Shown here: positions 14,713 to 23,356 of the stretch, piece after piece
Layout: each line of letters starts with the position of its first letter
Position numbering within the stretch: position 1 is the stretch's first letter
From: Candidatus Moraniibacteriota bacterium
GTDB taxonomy: Bacteria > Patescibacteriota > Minisyncoccia > Moranbacterales > UBA1568
Direction of reading: 5' to 3'
Length of the DNA: 58,506 bases
NCBI GenBank assembly: GCA_028711705.1
Contig: JAQTRS010000008.1
Location: 1 to 58,506 of the forward strand
Translations under genes and position numbers: made by a program
The notes under the pieces: model-generated
Seen by the model: only the letters and a program-made list of their open reading frames with translations
The model's database searches: none
Told to the model about the DNA's origin: nothing

Positions 14713-14989
14713 TCAAATAAAAACGGCCCTTTAAGAATCCGCTCATCTGTAGACAGTTGGAGACTTCTATCTTTTGTCTTCAATCATGGGAACTTACCTT
14801 GCCCTCTTGTGTCGCTTTGCGTAAGAGCAGGGCAAGCGTTTTCTTGCGGACTGTTTTGCTATGGGCAAAGCGATGCAAGCGGGCGCGTCAAGATCTGGGT
14901 AGCGGGGTGCAAGCTCTTCTATGCCTCGACACTGTTCCTGCCTCGGGGATCTAATTCCTGAGAATGTCTACAGATTAGTGGATTTTTTT
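14713..14989 (+). ncRNA. Probable structured RNA of unknown family, about 277 nt
   Basis: No credible protein is encoded. AATCCGCTCATCTGTAGACA (14736-14755) pairs with 14965-14984 in 19 of 20 positions, forming a closing stem that runs into a T7 tract (14983-14989). Inside are at least three further hairpins: CTTGCCCT / AGGGCAAG (14798-14836 region), CTTGC with TTTTGC / GCAAAG and GCAAG, and CTCGGGGA / TTCCTGAG near the 3' end. A promoter with a perfect TTGACA stands at the right distance. The long end-to-end stem recalls 6S RNA, but the several branches do not fit it, and the signatures of tmRNA, RNase P RNA and SRP RNA are absent. Confidence 0.65.
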
Positions 14990-15056
14990 CACTGTTAAGA
15001 AATTTTATTATTGGATGGATAATTATATCTAACCAACAACGTCGAGGAGACAAAAA

Positions 15057-15308
15057 ATGAAAATCAATGTGGATACTTCTCAAAAAGAAGGTAGGCCTGA
15101 ATACGTGGAAGTCGAGATGGCTAGTGGTTTTGTAACAACAATTACGGATTTGCAGAAAGTTGCATCAATTATCTGGCCGGATACAGACATTGAAAGAATT
15201 TGGTTATCGCCAGCAAAGTTTTCACAAGGTGTCCGCCTGATCAATGTTGATATAGAGCAGTCCAAATTGAATGCTTCCATATCGCGGCAGGAAAGTGCTG
15301 ACCTGTAA
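15057..15308 (+). CDS. Small unknown protein, 83 aa
   Basis: It starts at the ATG preceded by GAGGAG (seven bases upstream) and is followed by a terminator-like hairpin. The sequence is soluble and mixed in charge (MKINVDTSQKEGRPEYVEVE at the N-terminus, then FVTTITDLQKVASIIWPD), with no membrane segment and no motif that I recognise. Its base use resembles the cassette proteins more than the GC-richer neighbours. It lies 68 nt after the U-run of the RNA candidate, so it may be read from the same promoter by read-through or from an unseen one. Confidence 0.65.
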   Translation: MKINVDTSQKEGRPEYVEVEMASGFVTTITDLQKVASIIWPDTDIERIWLSPAKFSQGVRLINVDIEQSKLNASISRQESADL

Positions 15309-15324
15309 ATTAAAGTAGTAGCAA

Positions 15325-15367
15325 AAGTCGTGATGAACAAGGATTTCATCACGACTTCAAACTTTTT
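15325..15367 (+). terminator. Terminator after the 83-aa gene
   Basis: AAGTCGTGATGAA (15325-15337) pairs with TTCATCACGACTT (15345-15357), followed after a few bases by TTTTT. The 13-bp stem is perfect; the U-run is slightly displaced. Confidence 0.7.
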
Positions 15368-15403
15368 CAGAGGTTGTTTTTTGTTACTCATGAATCCTTA
15401 AGA

Positions 15404-15475
15404 TTGTCATTTCGAGCTTGTCGAGAAATCTTCTTTGATTACAAACAGATCCCTCGGCTACGCTCGGGATGACAA
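15404..15475. repeat. Imperfect inverted repeat of a widespread MITE-like family
   Basis: TTGTCATTTCGAG at the left and CTCGGGATGACAA at the right end bound 72 bp with internal TCGAGAAATCT / AGATCCCTCGG. Elements with these ends are, from memory, found scattered in many unrelated bacterial genomes. It lies in the gap between convergent genes and overlaps nothing. Confidence 0.6.
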
Positions 15476-15513
15476 GCGTGAGATTTTTATTGATTGCTAA
15501 CTATTGACTGCCA

Positions 15514-18500
15514 TTATTCCTCCACCACGCGCAAGACCTCACCTAGGGAAGTATCGCCGGAAAGGACGCGAAGCATTCCATCTTGGGACATCGTGATCAT
15601 ACCCTCTTCGACCGCTTTTTCCTGTATCTGGATTGCGAGGGCGCCCGAAGCGATGAGGAGCTGGATTTCTTTGTTGAGGACCAGGATTTCGCTGAGCGTG
15701 ACGCGGCCCTTGAATCCTGTGCCGTTGCAGAGCTCGCAGCCTTTCGGATGGTAGTGGAATTCGACAGGTGGAATCGCGAGGCCGGATTTCGGTGAGAGCG
15801 ACGAAAGTACTCTTTGGATGATTTCCTTTTCCTGTCCGTCGAGCGGATGCTTTTCCTTGCAGGAGCAGAGTCTTCGCACGAGACGCTGCGCCATGAAGAG
15901 TCCGCCGGCATTGATGATGTCGTCGGCGCTGACCTGCATATTGATGAGGCGCGGGATGGCCCCGGCGGCATTGTTGGTGTGGAGCGTTGCGAGGACGAGG
16001 TGTCCGGTGAGCGATGCCTGCACGGCCGCCTTGGCGGTTTCTTCGTCGCGGATTTCACCGATCATGATGATATCAGGGTTTTGGCGCATGAGGGCGCGGA
16101 TGGAGGTGGCGAATCCGTAGTCGGAACTTTCGTCGACCTGCGTCTGGAGTATGCCCGACATCTGGTATTCGATCGGATCCTCGACGGTGATGATCTTCAC
16201 ATCGGGTTTGTTGAGCTGCTTGAGGAGACTATATAAAGTCGTAGTTTTTCCGCTGCCCGTCGGACCGGTATTGAGGATGAGACCGTTGGAGCGGCGGATA
16301 CCGTTAAGGAGAATGTCGAGGTTTTCTTTGCGGATATCGAGGTGATCCACTTCCAGCGCAAGAGCGCCCTGGTTGAGGAGTCGCATCACGACCGTTTCGC
16401 CGAAGCCGCCCAAGATGATGGAAACACGGACATCGACCTTGGTTTTGGTGTTTTCTGCATCGCCCGTTTCGGTGAGGACGCTGAAGCGGCTGTCTTTGAC
16501 GCCGGCGCGGACTTCCGTTTTGAGTCCGGAAAGGAGCTTTATTTCGCCTAAAAGTGAGGCATACTCGTTGATAGGCAATTGCACGATGGTTTGCAAGATG
16601 CCATCGATACGCAGACGGATGAAGACCTCTCCTTCGATAGGCTCGATGTGGATGTCATTGGCCTTGAGGAGAATGGCGCTCGCAAAGAGATAGCGAAGTA
16701 TCTCTTTCTGATTGGTTTGTTTAAGGAATGTCCCGAGCTGTTCGAATGATGCTGTTTGCTGTTTGGTTTTTTCTGTGGCGATGGCGGTGATAAGAAATGA
16801 TCGCGAGAGGGTTTGATCCATCAGTGTTTTGTATATTTCTTTCAGGAAATCGTTTTCACCCGTGACGCGCAAGACTTCCTCGAAAGAGGTGATGCCCTCG
16901 ATGGCCTTGAGGATGCCGTCTTGGGTCATGGTGATCATGCCGTCTTCGAGGGCGGTTTTCATGATATCGACTTCGGTCGTACCTGGAGCGAGTATGAGCT
17001 TGACGATGGCCTGGGTGACTTCCAGTACCTCGAAGATGCCGATACGTCCGTTATAACCGGTGAAGTTGCAGTGCTTGCAGCCGACCGTCTGATAGAGGGC
17101 GGTGATGTCTTTGGGGATTTCCACCTGAGCTTTGGGTGAGATGAGGGAGAGGATTTCTTTGAGCGAGTCGATGGTTTCTTCGGCGGGTTCGTATGGTGTC
17201 TTACAGTGATCGCAGAGCTTGCGGACCAGTCTTTGCCCGACGAAGATATTGGAAGCCGGCGCGAGCACGGTCGGTTTGATGCCCATCTCGATCATGCGGG
17301 GGATGGAGCCGGCAGCATTATTGGTGTGGAGCGTCGAGAGCACGAGGTGACCGGTGAGTGCCGCGTCGACGGCGATGCTGGCGGTTTCTTCATCGCGGAT
17401 TTCACCGACCAAGATGATGTCCGGGTCTTGGCGCACGATAGAGCGGAGCCCATTGGCGAAGGTATAGGCTTTGTCCTTGGAGACCTGGGTCTGCACGATG
17501 CCCTTGATCTCGTATTCGACAGGATCTTCGATAGTGATGATCTTGTTGCCGGTCCCATTGAGGGTGTTGAGTAGAGCGTAGAGCGTGGTGGTTTTTCCAC
17601 TGCCCGTCGGACCGGTATTGAGGATGAGACCGTCGGGTTTGGCGATGCTTTTCTGCACCACTTCATTGGCCAGTCCGCGAAGCCCGAGGGACTCGACAGT
17701 GAGAAGTGCACCGGATTGATCCAAGAGACGCATGTTGATGTTTTCCCCGTGATTACTAGGGATGATGTTTATACGGATGTCGATGCGTTTTTCGCTCAGG
17801 TCGATGGAGAAGTGGCCGTCTTGCGAACGATCACGCACATTGAGTTTCATTTTGCCGAGCATCTTGATACGCGAAACGATGAAGGCATAGATCGATGCCG
17901 GGAGTTGGCCGACATCCTGAAGGACGCCATCGATGCGATAGCGCAAGCGGATTTCGGCGCCTTGCGTTTCGAAGTGGATGTCGCTCGAGTTGAGCTTGAC
18001 CGCTCCGGCGAGAATGATCTGGATGACTTCAGTGGTCGGGATTTCGGTGATGCGGTGTTTGAGATTGATCAGATCGCCGAAGTCCTTCTCGAATTTTTCC
18101 AGATCGGCACCGCTGAGCGACACTTTGAAAAAATCGAGCTGGTCGATAAGGAGTTTTTTATTGTACTGCGACCAGGCACGTTCCAATGAATCCTGCGAGG
18201 CGACATAGACTTTTCCTTTCCATCCGTTCGCACTCTCGATGGACTTGATGTAGTCAAGAGTGTCGAGCGATTGCGGTGTGGTGGTGGCGGCGTGAAATTC
18301 GCGCCCTTTGCGCTGGAAGATGACCACGTTGAGCTTCCGGGAGTCGGCTTCCGGAATGGTGCGCAGATCAGCGGGCTCGATAGGGAAGATATGAAGGTCA
18401 ACATAGGGGAGTCTTACCTGCTTTGCCAGGACGGATGCGCGAGCCTCCTCGGAACCATGATGGAGCTTGGAAAGGATGTCTTGCGCTTTCTTGTCTTTTT

Positions 18501-18540
18501 CGGTGTCTCGTGGCAGGGCTTGGTGTAAGACTTTGACCAT
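15514..18540 (-). CDS. Tandem PilB/GspE ATPase, two complete modules in one chain
   Basis: A 1008-aa protein, nearly twice the normal PilB length. An N1-like domain (residues 1-150) is followed by module 1: NSSDIHFE (N2), Walker A GPTGSGKTT at about 312, Walker B DIILVGEIRDEETA, His box LSTLHTNN, and zinc-site cysteines CDHC and CKHC. Module 2 begins near 625: KANDIHIEP, Walker A GPTGSGKTT at about 760, Walker B DIIMIGEIRDEETA, His box LATLHTNN, and CSC plus CELC. Both modules look catalytically intact; only the first zinc knuckle of module 2 is shortened. Three chains could form a pseudo-hexamer. The frame is open throughout, so this is not an adjacent pair split by a missed stop. No other pilus gene adjoins it, so its substrate machine is unknown. 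Confidence 0.93.
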   Translation of the reverse strand: MVKVLHQALPRDTEKDKKAQDILSKLHHGSEEARASVLAKQVRLPYVDLHIFPIEPADLRTIPEADSRKLNVVIFQRKGREFHAATTTPQSLDTLDYIKSIESANGWKGKVYVASQDSLERAWSQYNKKLLIDQLDFFKVSLSGADLEKFEKDFGDLINLKHRITEIPTTEVIQIILAGAVKLNSSDIHFETQGAEIRLRYRIDGVLQDVGQLPASIYAFIVSRIKMLGKMKLNVRDRSQDGHFSIDLSEKRIDIRINIIPSNHGENINMRLLDQSGALLTVESLGLRGLANEVVQKSIAKPDGLILNTGPTGSGKTTTLYALLNTLNGTGNKIITIEDPVEYEIKGIVQTQVSKDKAYTFANGLRSIVRQDPDIILVGEIRDEETASIAVDAALTGHLVLSTLHTNNAAGSIPRMIEMGIKPTVLAPASNIFVGQRLVRKLCDHCKTPYEPAEETIDSLKEILSLISPKAQVEIPKDITALYQTVGCKHCNFTGYNGRIGIFEVLEVTQAIVKLILAPGTTEVDIMKTALEDGMITMTQDGILKAIEGITSFEEVLRVTGENDFLKEIYKTLMDQTLSRSFLITAIATEKTKQQTASFEQLGTFLKQTNQKEILRYLFASAILLKANDIHIEPIEGEVFIRLRIDGILQTIVQLPINEYASLLGEIKLLSGLKTEVRAGVKDSRFSVLTETGDAENTKTKVDVRVSIILGGFGETVVMRLLNQGALALEVDHLDIRKENLDILLNGIRRSNGLILNTGPTGSGKTTTLYSLLKQLNKPDVKIITVEDPIEYQMSGILQTQVDESSDYGFATSIRALMRQNPDIIMIGEIRDEETAKAAVQASLTGHLVLATLHTNNAAGAIPRLINMQVSADDIINAGGLFMAQRLVRRLCSCKEKHPLDGQEKEIIQRVLSSLSPKSGLAIPPVEFHYHPKGCELCNGTGFKGRVTLSEILVLNKEIQLLIASGALAIQIQEKAVEEGMITMSQDGMLRVLSGDTSLGEVLRVVEE

Positions 18541-18597
18541 AGTGAAGTTTTTAGTGAATGTGTTTGCTTGTATTGTAGCACATTTTCGGACGAACTC

Positions 18598-19851
18598 TTA
18601 CATGGTGAGGGCATTGTTTTTACACACCTGCGCATAATCAAGCGCGCTTTGCCGGACGGTACGTTTTTTCGTCGCGTAGTCGATTTCGACGAGTCCGAAG
18701 CGAAGATAGAATCCGCGGGCCAATTCCGAATTATCAAGAAGTGACCAATGCAGATAGCCCCGTACGTCCGCGCCGTCCGTTATGGCTTTGTGGATCGCGG
18801 TGAGCGCTCTGGGTATGAATTCCTGACGAAGCGTATCGGAGGCGTCGGCCAGGCCGTTTTCGGTGATATAAATGGGTTTTTTGTAGGGTTTAAGTTCGAT
18901 GAGTGCCTGGTATATGGACTCGGGATAAAATTCCCAGCCGAAGTCGGTGACGCGCTCATTGGGATTTTTTCCCAGGCCGTTGTCGATGACATTGCGATTG
19001 TAATGATTGAGCCCGATGAAGTCCTGATGGTTTCGGATACGATCAAGGAACCATCTATTCCAAAGGTAGTGCGCCACCGCTTTCAGTATCCTGTTGATAG
19101 AGGTGTCGCACGCCATTTCAAAAGCCACCTGATGTTTCGCGATACCGATCTGTGCATCGGGAACGAGTCTTTTGATGATGGCATACGATTTTTTGTGCGC
19201 CTCGATGAGATTTCGTATGACGCGCAGGTATGAAAATATATCTTTCTTTTGCGGAGGCCACTCACCCTTCCGATAGGCGTAGGAGGCATAGACGTCGGGT
19301 TCGTTGAGCGTGATCCAGAAGGGTATCTCTTTACCGAGCGTCTGTGCGATCTTCTCGCTGTATTGCTTGAAGCAGGAAGGGAACCGATGACTTGAAATGC
19401 CGCCCTCGTTCGCGAGCCAGACGGGAAGTGTGAAATGCCAAAGGGTGACGAACGGGGTGATGCCACGCTGCTTGAGGGCGCAGAGTACCTGTCGATAATG
19501 CTCGATTTCGGTTTCGCTGAACATGCCTTCCTGCGGTTCGATGCGGGACCATTCGATACTGAATCGATGCGCATTATGATGAAGGGATCGGGCGATATCG
19601 AAGTCTTCTTCGAAGCGGTGATAGTGATCGCAGGCGGCGTTGGAAATATAGTTTTGCGGATCGGACGCCTCCTTTTTCAATCGAGACCACTGGGGAATAT
19701 GGGAAAAACGCGCGGCGGATTCTTGCGCTCGCTCTTGTGCGGTTTGCTTTTCCCAGCTCGTCCAATCGTTACGGGTGTATCCCTCAACCTGATGCGACGA
19801 GGTTCCGGCGCCCCAGAAAAATCCTTTCGGGAATCGGCGATCGGTAGACAT
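18598..19851 (-). CDS. Glycoside hydrolase family 1 beta-glycosidase
   Basis: A 417-aa GH1 enzyme, slightly shorter than the common 440-480. The N-terminal signature FPKGFFWGAGTSSHQVEG is present; the acid/base Glu lies in TLNEPDV (about residue 185) and the nucleophile Glu in YITENGLAD (about residue 330). Conserved HRFSIEWSRIEP and GYLHWSLLDN complete the sugar pocket. There is no signal peptide, so it is cytoplasmic and would act on imported beta-glucosides or galactosides. It is the only clear catabolic sugar enzyme in the window. It is read from a promoter that faces the gene at 19972. Confidence 0.95.
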   Translation of the reverse strand: MSTDRRFPKGFFWGAGTSSHQVEGYTRNDWTSWEKQTAQERAQESAARFSHIPQWSRLKKEASDPQNYISNAACDHYHRFEEDFDIARSLHHNAHRFSIEWSRIEPQEGMFSETEIEHYRQVLCALKQRGITPFVTLWHFTLPVWLANEGGISSHRFPSCFKQYSEKIAQTLGKEIPFWITLNEPDVYASYAYRKGEWPPQKKDIFSYLRVIRNLIEAHKKSYAIIKRLVPDAQIGIAKHQVAFEMACDTSINRILKAVAHYLWNRWFLDRIRNHQDFIGLNHYNRNVIDNGLGKNPNERVTDFGWEFYPESIYQALIELKPYKKPIYITENGLADASDTLRQEFIPRALTAIHKAITDGADVRGYLHWSLLDNSELARGFYLRFGLVEIDYATKKRTVRQSALDYAQVCKNNALTM

Positions 19852-19884
19852 AAAGATTTTTTTGACAGCGTATTATACAGCTGT

Positions 19885-19913
19885 AGTATAGCCCTCTCGT
19901 GCCGAATTGACAA
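19885..19913 (-). promoter_or_regulatory. Promoter of the GH1 gene
   Basis: On the minus strand TTGTCA (19908-19913), 17 nt, TATACT (19885-19890). Its -35 shares five bases with the -35 of the opposing promoter at 19907. Confidence 0.75.
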
Positions 19914-19935
19914 AATGGGGATAACGTCATACGAT
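19907..19935 (+). promoter_or_regulatory. Promoter of the 162-aa unknown gene
   Basis: TTGACA (19907-19912), 17 nt, TACGAT (19930-19935). The TTGACAA sequence serves both strands, so the two polymerases would compete for the same site. Confidence 0.7.
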
Positions 19936-19971
19936 ACAACTGTCTATTTCTTCAACGTAAGGAGGTATGAA

Positions 19972-20460
19972 ATGGATTACATTCTTTGGCAATTGATACG
20001 GTATCTGTTTTCGCGCAATGCGTGGAAGCGTGCGGTAAAGCGGGTGTGGTATCCGTGGCGCAAGTGGGGGGCATGGGATATCGATGAGCGATCGCTGTGG
20101 CAAGACTGTCAGAGCGACCCGGCATGCTTCAAGGGAATCGTCATCAAAGGCGATGCGGAAGCGCTTCCCACATATTATGGTCTGGAGTCTCTGATGGCCC
20201 ATTTTTTTTGGACGAAGATATGTATCGTCCAATTTGAAAGCGAATGCAAGATCGCCGTCGCCGTACTTCGGGACGGTGATCGGATGCGGTATCGCTATGT
20301 GTATCCCAAGCAGAGAAAAGTCGCTTTTCTGAGCCGGCATGAGAAGTATCCGATATACTTCACAACCCCGGGATATGTCAAACCGGTGATGAAACCAAGA
20401 ATCACCGGCGATATCAGTATCCTGCACGATCCTGATCATAGAGGCACCCCGCTCTATTGA
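19972..20460 (+). CDS. Unknown basic, Trp/Tyr-rich 162-aa protein
   Basis: The start is fixed by AAGGAGG, 8 nt before the ATG. A much longer in-frame reading back to 19435 would run through the GH1 gene and is rejected. The protein is rich in aromatic and basic residues: MDYILWQLIRYLFSRNAW is an amphipathic N-terminus, followed by RVWYPWRKWGAWDIDERSLW. The centre (CIVQFESECKIAVAVL, then MRYRYVYPKQ) looks like a beta-sheet. No family is recognised. It has its own promoter and is divergent from the glycosidase, which hints at shared regulation but proves no link. Confidence 0.65.
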   Translation: MDYILWQLIRYLFSRNAWKRAVKRVWYPWRKWGAWDIDERSLWQDCQSDPACFKGIVIKGDAEALPTYYGLESLMAHFFWTKICIVQFESECKIAVAVLRDGDRMRYRYVYPKQRKVAFLSRHEKYPIYFTTPGYVKPVMKPRITGDISILHDPDHRGTPLY

Positions 20461-20599
20461 AATGATACGTTACCGATATGAAATCATACATCTGGGTAAA
20501 ACTCAGGTGTATATTTTTTTGCCTAAATGGCTTGTTTGTGCTATGATTCCGATGCTACTCTGTGGCATTTTTCGTACACCGAGGATGCGTAAAAAGGTG

Positions 20600-20605
20600 T
20601 ATACT
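20600..20605 (+). promoter_or_regulatory. Probable -10 of the GT2 gene
   Basis: TATACT preceded by GTG, 27 nt before the start codon; no good -35 hexamer lies 16-18 nt upstream. Confidence 0.45.
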
Positions 20606-20631
20606 GAGACCATAACCCATTGTGTGTTTTT

Positions 20632-22347
20632 ATGAATCAAACCATTCCCGATCCAGAGTTCAAATTTCCTAATCCGAAGACGACCGAGCCCAAAGAGCGC
20701 CGCACGCAGCGTTTTTTTGAGATGCTTCCGGGCGTTTTGACCTGGAGCACTTTTATCTTGATGCTGGTGCTTTCTTTTTTCGTGCCCGTGTGGATGGCCA
20801 TCTTCATCATCATCTTCGATATTTATTGGATCCATCGCGCGGTGCATGTGACCCTCTTTTCGATGCTGGCGTACTGGCGGCTGGAAGATGGCAAGCTGAT
20901 CGATTGGTGGGATCGGTGTCAGAATATCGCGCACCCGGAGCAGTATAAAGAGCAGCTTGTGGATCGTATCCGGCAATTCAAGGAGAGTCTGCGAGAAATG
21001 CCGCTGTGGCATTTTCATGAGCGCAAGATCGTGCGAAAAAATATCAAGCGCACCAAAAAGATTCTGACAGAAACGGCAGAGCTCATCCCGCTTAAGGATG
21101 AGATATGGGATTGGCGCAGCATTGTGCATGTGGTGCTTCTGCCGACAGCCGGGGAGCCGGTGGATGTGATCGAACCCGCTATCGAGTCGTTGCTGCAGAG
21201 CAACTTTCCCAAAGAGCAGCTCATCGTATTGTTGGCGACCGAGGAGCGCGAGAATCCGGAAACGCGCATACCGAAAGTAGAGTACTTACAGGACAAGTTT
21301 AAGGACAAGTTCAAGGATTTCTTGGTAACGACGCATATCGTCGCGGACGGCGAGATGAAGTGCAAGGCATCCAATGCCGCCTTCGCCGCACGATACTTGA
21401 TGACCTATCTTACCCAGAAGAACATCGATTACAAACGCGTCGTGTTCTCGAATTTCGACTGCGATAGCGTCGTGCACCCGGAATACTTCGCAGCGCTGAC
21501 CTATGCCTACATCACCAATCCGAAGCGGTTGCAACGCGCCTATCAGCCGCTTCCGGTGTATCACAATAACCTTTGGGACACCAATGCCTTCGCCCGTATG
21601 GTGGTGACCGGCTCGTCATTTTGGCACCTGTATCAGAGCCTCCGGCGCGAGATGGTGACCTTCTCTTCGCATTCCGAGCCGTTCGACACCCTGGTGCGGG
21701 TCGGTTTTTGGCCGGTCAATATGATCAGCGAGGACTCGGTGATCTATTGGAAGTGTCTCACATATTTTCATGGGGACTATGAGGTGCAGCCGATTCATCT
21801 GCCGCTATCGTTGGACGCGGTGCTTGCGGAGACCTATTGGAAGACGGTGGTTAACCAGTATAAGCAGAATCGTCGCTGGGCGTATGGTATCGAGAATTTT
21901 CCGGTGACGATGCGAGCCATCTGGCCGGATAAGATCATCCCGTTCTGGAAGAAGATGCGTATCAGTTTCGAGATGCTCGAGGGGCACTATTCTTGGGCGA
22001 CGACCTCATTCCTTTTGACTTTTTTGGGATGGCTGCCGATCGCGCTCGGAGGGAGCGCTTTCCGTGAGAGCGTGCTGGCGCATAATCTGCCGTTCATTAC
22101 CAAGACGCTTCTGACGCTCGGCATGATGGGGCTGTGCGTGTCTGTGCCGCTTTCTTTGATCTCGATGCCGCCGCGCCCGAAACATTATCACTGGACCCGT
22201 TATTTCTATATGCTTTTCCAGTGGGTGCTTATCCCGGTGGTGGCGTTCCTCTCGGCCATTCCCGCCATCGATTCGCAGACGCGTATCATGACCAAGCATT
22301 ATTTCGGGGAATTCTGGGTGACGGAAAAGATGCGAAAAAGGCAGTAA
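20632..22347 (+). CDS. Membrane-bound family 2 glycosyltransferase
   Basis: A 571-aa polytopic enzyme. Two helices at about residues 32-75 precede the GT-A catalytic domain, which holds VHVVLLPTAGEP, the DxD-type FSNFDCDSV, the catalytic-base region MISEDSV and the QNRRW (QxxRW) motif of processive transferases such as cellulose and hyaluronan synthases. Four or more helices follow near the C-terminus (from about 450). It would polymerise or transfer sugar from a nucleotide donor and move the product across the membrane. A coiled, charged segment (about 95-140) separates the first helices from the GT domain. It is monocistronic, so the glycan cannot be named. Confidence 0.9.
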   Translation: MNQTIPDPEFKFPNPKTTEPKERRTQRFFEMLPGVLTWSTFILMLVLSFFVPVWMAIFIIIFDIYWIHRAVHVTLFSMLAYWRLEDGKLIDWWDRCQNIAHPEQYKEQLVDRIRQFKESLREMPLWHFHERKIVRKNIKRTKKILTETAELIPLKDEIWDWRSIVHVVLLPTAGEPVDVIEPAIESLLQSNFPKEQLIVLLATEERENPETRIPKVEYLQDKFKDKFKDFLVTTHIVADGEMKCKASNAAFAARYLMTYLTQKNIDYKRVVFSNFDCDSVVHPEYFAALTYAYITNPKRLQRAYQPLPVYHNNLWDTNAFARMVVTGSSFWHLYQSLRREMVTFSSHSEPFDTLVRVGFWPVNMISEDSVIYWKCLTYFHGDYEVQPIHLPLSLDAVLAETYWKTVVNQYKQNRRWAYGIENFPVTMRAIWPDKIIPFWKKMRISFEMLEGHYSWATTSFLLTFLGWLPIALGGSAFRESVLAHNLPFITKTLLTLGMMGLCVSVPLSLISMPPRPKHYHWTRYFYMLFQWVLIPVVAFLSAIPAIDSQTRIMTKHYFGEFWVTEKMRKRQ

Positions 22348-22364
22348 CAAATTGTGGATAGGGC

Positions 22365-22394
22365 AAACGGACGATTTCTGAATCGTCCGTTTTG
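22365..22394 (+). terminator. Terminator after the GT2 gene
   Basis: AAACGGACGATT and AATCGTCCGTTTT form a 12-bp stem with loop TCTG and a T-rich end. Confidence 0.85.
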
Positions 22395-22413
22395 TATGTG
22401 TTGTCATTATGTA

Positions 22414-22441
22414 TTGACAAAATTATCGATGGGAGTATGCT
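22414..22441 (+). promoter_or_regulatory. Promoter of the carbonic-anhydrase-like gene
   Basis: TTGACA (22414-22419), 16 nt, TATGCT (22436-22441). It leaves a leader of about 130 nt with no clear riboswitch. Confidence 0.6.
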
Positions 22442-22577
22442 GGATATTGTGCTCGAAGTGGTTTGTCTTTTGTTGAACGAAATCCGTTCGACGCGGGGCG
22501 TATTCTTTTGAGTTCCTAACATCCCTTCTGCATTGCCAGAAAGGGTATTTCAGTTCTTTTATAATGAGGATTACAGT

Positions 22578-23180
22578 ATGGCCGATTGTTGTGAACATCA
22601 CGCTGCCGATAGCGGTGTCGTGGGTATTGGAAATATATTCACACCATCTTTCTTCCGTCAGCATAGTCCCGTGGGAACGGTTCCTATGATCGAGGTGGAA
22701 CATCTGATCCGGTGCGGACTGCTTACGGAGTGCAACGTGTACCAAGTGTATCGGCATGAGGGGAGAGCTATCGGGTTCATATGTTCGGATCCTTCGATGC
22801 TCAAGCACAAAAGCCGGTTACTGAATCATAGAGGCAATATGTCTCTATGGTCAAAGCCGGCGTATGGATTGCGCTTCGATCCGGATGGGCCGTTCAAAGA
22901 CGGTGTGGAAGATGAAATCCGTGAAGTTCAAAAATTTTTGAGCGGAACGGCAGATCATTTTAATTTCGATGCCTTGATCTTCGGTGCACATTATCCCTGT
23001 GGAGCTTCCGGTGCTATGACGTTGGAGCAAGTGTGTCATTCGGTGGCGGCAGGGGCCAGGCATCTGGGTGAGAACATCGGTTTGGAAGTTATCCCGACTA
23101 TTTTCACTAACACGCTCGTGGAGATATCGACACACCTTCCTTTGCGGCAAATGCTTTTATGGTGGGATATCAATCACTGA
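22578..23180 (+). CDS. Divergent beta-carbonic-anhydrase-like protein
   Basis: A 200-aa protein starting MADCCEHHAADSG after GAGG. It has FICSDPSM (about residues 74-81) and, some 80 residues on, FGAHYPCGASGA. In beta-carbonic anhydrases the zinc ligands are the Cys of C-[SA]-D-S-R and the His and Cys of H-x2-C-G; the same C-D, H, C pattern is seen here, and RGNMSLW may stand for the R-x-x-G-N segment. The spacing between motifs is longer than usual and the Arg of the dyad is replaced, so catalysis of CO2 hydration is uncertain. It could be a non-catalytic relative. The gene is flanked by its own promoter and terminator. Confidence 0.5.
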   Translation: MADCCEHHAADSGVVGIGNIFTPSFFRQHSPVGTVPMIEVEHLIRCGLLTECNVYQVYRHEGRAIGFICSDPSMLKHKSRLLNHRGNMSLWSKPAYGLRFDPDGPFKDGVEDEIREVQKFLSGTADHFNFDALIFGAHYPCGASGAMTLEQVCHSVAAGARHLGENIGLEVIPTIFTNTLVEISTHLPLRQMLLWWDINH

Positions 23181-23260
23181 TGCATCGATAGCGGATGCGC
23201 ATTCGAATGCATGTAAAGGGGAAAGGAGCATATCTTGCAAACATGTGAGATATGCGAATC

Positions 23261-23290
23261 GCCACTGCTCAATAATAGCAGTGGCTTTTT
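23261..23290 (+). terminator. Terminator after the carbonic-anhydrase-like gene
   Basis: GCCACTGCT pairs with AGCAGTGGC around CAATAAT, then TTTTTC. A second hairpin, GCATATCT / AGATATGC (23228-23255), lies just before it. Confidence 0.88.
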
Positions 23291-23356
23291 CTTATCCTGG
23301 TTACATTTTGAAAAAGGGTGTAGTGTATGAGATGATGGTTGCAGATAGGAAGGTGC

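Noticed and set aside
14757-14954. A 65-codon frame inside the structured RNA
   Set aside because: No ribosome site, composition unlike a protein, and the region is better explained by paired stems and a terminator.
15404-15475. The inverted repeat as a terminator for the convergent genes
   Set aside because: It lacks a U-run and its ends match a widespread dispersed repeat type instead.
19435-20460. A 341-codon plus-strand frame across the GH1 gene
   Set aside because: Its first half is antisense to the clear GH1 coding sequence; the real gene starts at 19972 after AAGGAGG.
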